A DNA stretch of 11,018 nucleotides from Candidatus Latescibacterota bacterium. Its GTDB lineage: Bacteria > Blakebacterota > Blakebacteria > Blakebacterales > Blakebacteraceae. The DNA lies in contig JAGLTZ010000033.1 of NCBI GenBank assembly GCA_023135015.1, positions 1 through 11,018 of the forward strand, written 5' to 3'. Positions 8,601-11,018 of this stretch are shown here, piece by piece. A program made the position numbers and the translations under genes. Within the stretch, counting starts at the first letter, position 1; every line of letters starts with the position of its first letter. The notes below the pieces were generated by a model that saw nothing but the letters and a program-made list of their open reading frames with translations, was not told where the DNA came from and ran no database searches.

Positions 8601-9120
8601 GATTCTCATAGTGTTCCTGGGCTTCCTTGAATACGGTATCGGTCCTCTCCCACAGAGCGATCCGCAGCGCGAGTTCATCATCGTCTAGAGGCGCCCGGAT
8701 CAACTGGCGGAACCCACCCAGCCTTCGTGTCCGGGATTCGCGGGTATTGTCGAAATCCATATCCCCCACCCTCACATCCACATCCAGATAGCGGTTCCGG
8801 TTGGATCGCCTGCTGTTAACCGTCCCCAGGACTCCCGCTATGGAAGTTTCCCCGATTTCGGTAAGCGAATACGAGAGGTAGTAGAGGGGTGTCTCTCCCT
8901 CCTCCTTCAGCCTCGAGAACGACCGCTCGAGTTCGGTCTCCATAGCCCCGAGGAGCACATCCGGACTCGTCCTCTCTATCCGATGGATAGCAGGTGTCGC
9001 CCCATCTACCGGTGGCTTTTCTACCCGAGCCGGTGCGGCCGCCACACAGACGACGGCCAGAAATACCGTGGAGATCAGTCTGATCATCTCAGGAAATAGT
9101 ATCCTCTGAGCCCGATTCAT
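5650..9120 (-). CDS. Exported tandem TldD-like metallopeptidase, active half fused to degenerate half
   Basis: This 1156-aa protein has two TldD/PmbA-type (modulator of DNA gyrase, peptidase family U62/M103) halves. TldD and TldE normally form a cytosolic heterodimer that cleaves unfolded peptides, with a metal site only in TldD. Residues 1 to ~30 look like a Sec signal (hydrophobic IRLISTVFLAVVCVAAAPA). Half 1 (~50-570) contains FDN at 123-125, H336-E337-xxx-H341 in HEIFGHRIEGH, MSRSPIRGF from 415, and Cys545 in DGYCGAESGQVPVS, i.e. all the metal ligands of TldD. A Pro-rich linker lies at ~572-592 (PTGPPVLPMPPMEP). Half 2 repeats the same order: FDN near 677-679, GHYAFDEEGV and MSRTPTRD from 976. 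The HEIFGH positions, however, read AQLFAQ (888-893) and the Cys position is Leu (1114), so it should not bind metal. Start ATG 9120 has AAGGAG 11 nt upstream; ATG 9087 is an alternative that still keeps the signal. It is the last gene of the operon. Substrate unknown. Confidence 0.93.
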   Translation of the reverse strand: MNRAQRILFPEMIRLISTVFLAVVCVAAAPARVEKPPVDGATPAIHRIERTSPDVLLGAMETELERSFSRLKEEGETPLYYLSYSLTEIGETSIAGVLGTVNSRRSNRNRYLDVDVRVGDMDFDNTRESRTRRLGGFRQLIRAPLDDDELALRIALWERTDTVFKEAQEHYENLRTEASLESRREDPSGDFSPADPVEYMEPLASIEVDVEQWEDLACTYSALFRGHPDIYRSRVELTATTTDKYMVSSEGTRTLVSSATLRLVVYAWTKAEDGMELYLYEIYDVNTPDSFPEPEQVQADIVRLIADLEALRTAPVVEPYAGPAILQNRAAAVYFHEIFGHRIEGHRQKSEREGQTFTSKVGEQILPTFMDIYDDPTLTEYAGEDLKGHYTVDDEGVMAQRADIVVDGVLKGFLMSRSPIRGFPVSNGHGRRQNGYRTVSRQGNLVVESSRRIPYDELREQLIEQVKAQEKPYGLIFSDISGGFTSTGRIGPQSYKVEPLLVYRVYPDGRPDELVRGVDIVGTPLTSLSKIEITGDDPAVFDGYCGAESGQVPVSAVSPSLLVSEIEVEKQRKAPTGPPVLPMPPMEPETSFAEWAPSEAVRRALQSEPVMLAMGDELGRSMGELQLPDSEAPYHLTYRVDDRNRWNIEASFGAVRMDLESSTRYATITLRVGDHSFDNTQFVGRTGPGRPGFTSVPIGDGYGSVRHALWLATDNTYRDALAKLASKRAFARNTLIKDKPDDFSPAARNIHVDMKEAPELDRRQWRERIREVSALFRSAQGLQRSEVRLSEEKKVTRLVDSEGAVIRQTRTDYELIIAVQTQAEDGASIADYRAWHTRSPGDLPDRRTMISEARNLITELQSMAEAPEGEPYVGPVLLVEQAAGEFFAQLFAQELSNPRAPLLENETFAAFFDDSGALANRLNRRILPATFQVVDDPTCEAWDGTRLVGHYAFDEEGVEAKPLVVVQDGWLRALPMSRTPTRDLKESNGRGRASPGEYVKGRPSNLLISTGEPESLRDLRKRLVELAELSQSPYGMLITRMHVPEVQAQVDRQSLTQQRAHDAAIASPQLAYRIYVEDDRMEMVRGYFFDEIVIRTLKDILGATDGEHLVQTRLGGYLEGIPISVVAPDILLEEVVLGEIRGKRAILPYLSRPIPE

Positions 9121-9131
9121 CGGATATCATG

Positions 9132-9137
9132 CTCCTT
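9132..9137 (-). promoter_or_regulatory. Ribosome binding site of the tandem TldD-like gene
   Basis: Read on the minus strand this is AAGGAG, 11 nt before ATG 9120 and inside the 25-nt gap after the Gfo/Idh/MocA stop. It supports the 1156-residue start over the internal ATG at 9087, whose own upstream sequence is poorer. Confidence 0.6.
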
Positions 9138-9145
9138 TCCGACCC

Positions 9146-10483
9146 TTACGGGGTTCCCGGTACCGGGACGACCGCCCTGTAGTCACTCGGGCCCACCTCG
9201 ATTTTGTCCGGTCCGATCTTCAGGTCGGAGTTCATCATCTCCTCCCAGGTCACCTCTTTGCCGGTGTAGCACGATATGCGGCCCATGATGGCCGTCATGG
9301 TTGAAATCGCCGTGTTCTCCGCCTCGTTGATCGGCTTATTCGTTCGGATGGCGGTAACCAGGTCGATGTGCTCCTGGAAGTATGCCTGGCTGCCCAACCT
9401 TTTCGGGTTGCCCTCCTCATCCAGCTCATAGGGGTACTCCCAGATCATCTCGCCGTCCGGCTCGAACAGGGTATTCACGCAGTTGGAGTATCCCTTCGTC
9501 CCGCGGACATGCTCCGATACGTTATCCGAGCAGCCGGAGATCTGCCGGCACATGCTGTGGATATGGATTCCGTTCTCGTAGACGAAGTCGATGCTGAAGA
9601 AGTCGAACTGGTCGCCGGTCTGCCGTCTGTGGCGCCCTCCGAAACCTAGTGCCTTGACCGGATGCATGCCCGTGAACCAGTTGATCACGTCGATGTTGTG
9701 CAAATGCTGCTCGACGATATGGTCGCCCGAGAGCCAGGTCCAGTTCACCCAGTCGCGGAGCATGTTCTCCATTTCTGTCCGCTTCGGCTGCGGGTCACGG
9801 TGCCATAGTTTGCCCGAGTTCCAGTAAACATTGGCCGCCACTATATCGCCAATGGCTCCATATCTGACCTGTTTGAAAACTTCCGTATAATCCCTGGCAT
9901 GCCTGCGCTGGGTGCCGGTCGCCACAGATAAACCGGCGGCCTCGGCCTCTCTGGAAGCAGCTATGATCATGCGGGCTCCGACCGGGTCGACAGCAACGGG
10001 TTTTTCCATAAAAACATGCATTCTTGCCTCCACGGCAGCCTGAAACTGTTCGGGCCTGAAATATGGGGGTGTTGCTATTATGATGTAATTCACATCGGTT
10101 TCCAACAGGCGCTTGTAAGCATCAAATCCCATGAAGCAATTTGCATCATCGATTTCCACTCCTTTTTCATCCTTGATTTTTTCCCTGCAGGAATCGATCC
10201 GGTCCTGGAAAACATCTGCCACTGCAACAATACTCAGATCATTGCCTGCATTTAAAAAATTAATGGCTGCCCCGGTTCCACGCCCTCCGCATCCGATCAC
10301 TCCGGCGCGCAGGGGTTCTCCGTCGGGCGCCCTGTCAAGGAAGGGTGTAAGTCCAAGTTCAACAGGCTTACCTCCGGGCTTGCACGAATGAAGAATCTGG
10401 CTGAATCCGGCTATACCCAAGGCTCCCAGTGCTGCTGCATTGCCTATGAATTGTCTGCGATTTGTGTTTTTTGATTGTTCCAT
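9146..10483 (-). CDS. Gfo/Idh/MocA oxidoreductase with Tat (possibly lipoprotein) signal
   Basis: This 445-aa NAD(P)-dependent oxidoreductase of the Gfo/Idh/MocA family usually acts on sugars, cyclitols or their acids. The N-terminus has a twin-arginine motif, NRRQFIG (Arg9-Arg10), and a hydrophobic stretch ending ILHSC (Cys34), which suggests Tat export and possible lipid attachment, although His at -2 is non-canonical. The Rossmann nucleotide site is VIGCGGRGTGA (62-72). The family signature EKP is at 160-162. The C-terminal domain has RDWVNWTWLSGDHIVEQHLH then NIDVINW, with His255, Glu258, His262 and Asp265 as likely substrate-site residues. Length is normal. Start ATG 10483 is chosen because the Tat motif sits right behind it; the longer GTG form at 10534 would overlap the upstream gene. 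The leader before ATG is A-rich without an SD. It lies 34 nt after the SUMF1-like gene and 25 nt before the TldD-like gene. The sugar is not predictable. Confidence 0.93.
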   Translation of the reverse strand: MEQSKNTNRRQFIGNAAALGALGIAGFSQILHSCKPGGKPVELGLTPFLDRAPDGEPLRAGVIGCGGRGTGAAINFLNAGNDLSIVAVADVFQDRIDSCREKIKDEKGVEIDDANCFMGFDAYKRLLETDVNYIIIATPPYFRPEQFQAAVEARMHVFMEKPVAVDPVGARMIIAASREAEAAGLSVATGTQRRHARDYTEVFKQVRYGAIGDIVAANVYWNSGKLWHRDPQPKRTEMENMLRDWVNWTWLSGDHIVEQHLHNIDVINWFTGMHPVKALGFGGRHRRQTGDQFDFFSIDFVYENGIHIHSMCRQISGCSDNVSEHVRGTKGYSNCVNTLFEPDGEMIWEYPYELDEEGNPKRLGSQAYFQEHIDLVTAIRTNKPINEAENTAISTMTAIMGRISCYTGKEVTWEEMMNSDLKIGPDKIEVGPSDYRAVVPVPGTP

Positions 10484-10517
10484 AATCTTTGTTTTATTTG
10501 CGCTTAAAATTACTGTT

Positions 10518-11018
10518 TTACTTTGGATAATCACAAACCACCCGGAATCCTACATGAGTGGCATCGGTATACCACCAGATGCTTTTCGGGATTTGCGGAT
10601 CGGTTTTCTTCCAATCTTTGGTCCGTGTTTTTCCCCTTGCCGCACAGCGTACACGGTCCGCTTCATCCCTGTAGGATCCTCCCCGGATGACATATTCAGT
10701 CCCCGATGTCAGTCCCCCGGGATTATTAACCGGATCTCCGGTAAATTTTGCATAGGTATCAGGTGCATAATAATCAGAGCAGAATTCAGCTACATTCCCG
10801 AGCATATTTACCAGTCCGAATGGATTGGGCCGAGTGCGCCCAGGCCTGGCCGGCTTACCCCCGCTGTTCATCGTATAAATGACATGTGATGCAATTCTGG
10901 CGGTATCCACCCCGAAAATCTTTTGCCTCAAACCGGTAGGTGTAAAACGCTCAGGATTCCCCTCAAAATAGAAGGGACTCCGGGTTCCTCCCCTGGCTGC
11001 ATATTCCCATTCAGCTTC
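10518..11018 (-). CDS. SUMF1/FGE-fold protein, C-terminal part (5' partial), catalytic Cys pair absent
   Basis: The reading frame is open to the right edge, giving 166 C-terminal residues that start EAEWEYAARGGTRSPFYFEG, the hallmark of the formylglycine-generating-enzyme/SUMF1/EgtB fold. It continues with NPFGLVNMLGNVAEFCSDYY, VIRGGSYRDEADRVRCAAR and finally VGFRVVCDYP, all in family order. In true FGEs the segment after RGGSY carries two copper-binding cysteines about five residues apart (as in SYxCHxSYC). Here the segment is three residues shorter and reads RDEADRV, so neither Cys is present; formylglycine formation is unlikely. It is probably a structural or binding SUMF1-type protein, of which envelope lipoproteins such as GldJ/GldK are known examples, but specific identity is not established. 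The apparent TTG start at 10931 is not real since homology continues upstream. The stop at 10518 is 34 nt before the Gfo/Idh/MocA start, suggesting an operon. Confidence 0.92.
   Translation of the reverse strand, partial: EAEWEYAARGGTRSPFYFEGNPERFTPTGLRQKIFGVDTARIASHVIYTMNSGGKPARPGRTRPNPFGLVNMLGNVAEFCSDYYAPDTYAKFTGDPVNNPGGLTSGTEYVIRGGSYRDEADRVRCAARGKTRTKDWKKTDPQIPKSIWWYTDATHVGFRVVCDYPK

Noticed and set aside
7954..8688. 244-codon open frame on the plus strand opposite the TldD-like gene
   Set aside because: It lies wholly antisense to the conserved first half including HEIFGH, has no recognisable domain and no good SD. Long antisense frames are common opposite GC-rich genes.
10484..10534. 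Longer Gfo/Idh/MocA protein starting at GTG 10534
   Set aside because: It would overlap the SUMF1-like stop and put 17 residues before a normal Tat signal; ATG 10483 fits the twin-arginine motif.
10518..11018. Annotation as a catalytic formylglycine-generating enzyme (sulfatase activator)
   Set aside because: Both active-site cysteines are absent from the visible domain and no sulfatase gene is in the window.
1..11018. Mobile element, CRISPR array, tRNA/rRNA or biosynthetic cluster
   Set aside because: No transposase, integrase, regularly spaced repeats, cloverleaf or rRNA sequence was seen on either strand.

Overview
The window looks like chromosomal DNA from a Gram-negative bacterium: it has a TolC-type outer-membrane channel, a lipoprotein, a secreted metallopeptidase relative and a Tat-exported oxidoreductase. 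GC content is roughly 55% over most of the window. Some starts carry clear Shine-Dalgarno sequences (AAGGAG before the TolC and TldD-like genes). The Gfo/Idh/MocA gene instead has an A-rich, SD-poor leader of the kind common in Bacteroidota. The gene mix (bacterial serpin, Tat-lipoprotein-like Gfo/Idh/MocA protein, SUMF1-fold protein) fits the FCB group or a related uncultured phylum. That placement is inference and low confidence.

Layout, left to right. (1) 3-656 (+) is the C-terminal half of a serpin cut by the left edge, with an inhibitory-type hinge. It is followed after 39 nt by a lipoprotein with an FxLyD-like C-terminal domain (696-1400, +). (2) A convergent pair of membrane transporters lies on the minus strand: an AdiC-like APC-family amino-acid antiporter (3892-2543), then a CDF zinc-type efflux protein (2433-1531), 109 nt apart with a small hairpin between them. 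(3) After a 207-nt divergent intergenic region comes a TolC-family outer-membrane factor (4100-5626, +) with no adjacent pump or adaptor gene. (4) Converging on it is a tight minus-strand operon read from the right edge: a SUMF1/FGE-fold protein (partial, 11018-10518), a Tat-signal Gfo/Idh/MocA oxidoreductase (10483-9146) and a very long (1156 aa) exported protein made of two TldD-like domains (9120-5650). Gaps within the operon are 34 and 25 nt.

The most notable item is the 1156-aa protein. TldD and TldE/PmbA normally form a cytoplasmic heterodimer in which only TldD carries the HExxxH metal site. Here two homologous halves sit in one polypeptide behind a Sec-type signal sequence. The first half keeps HEIFGH and the late Cys; in the second half the same positions read AQLFAQ and Leu. 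A single exported chain therefore seems to recreate the active/inactive arrangement. Its two operon partners also appear to be envelope or exported proteins, and the visible part of the SUMF1-fold partner lacks the cysteine pair of true formylglycine-generating enzymes.

No tRNA, rRNA, CRISPR array, insertion sequence or phage gene was recognised. No gene-free stretch exceeds 300 nt.
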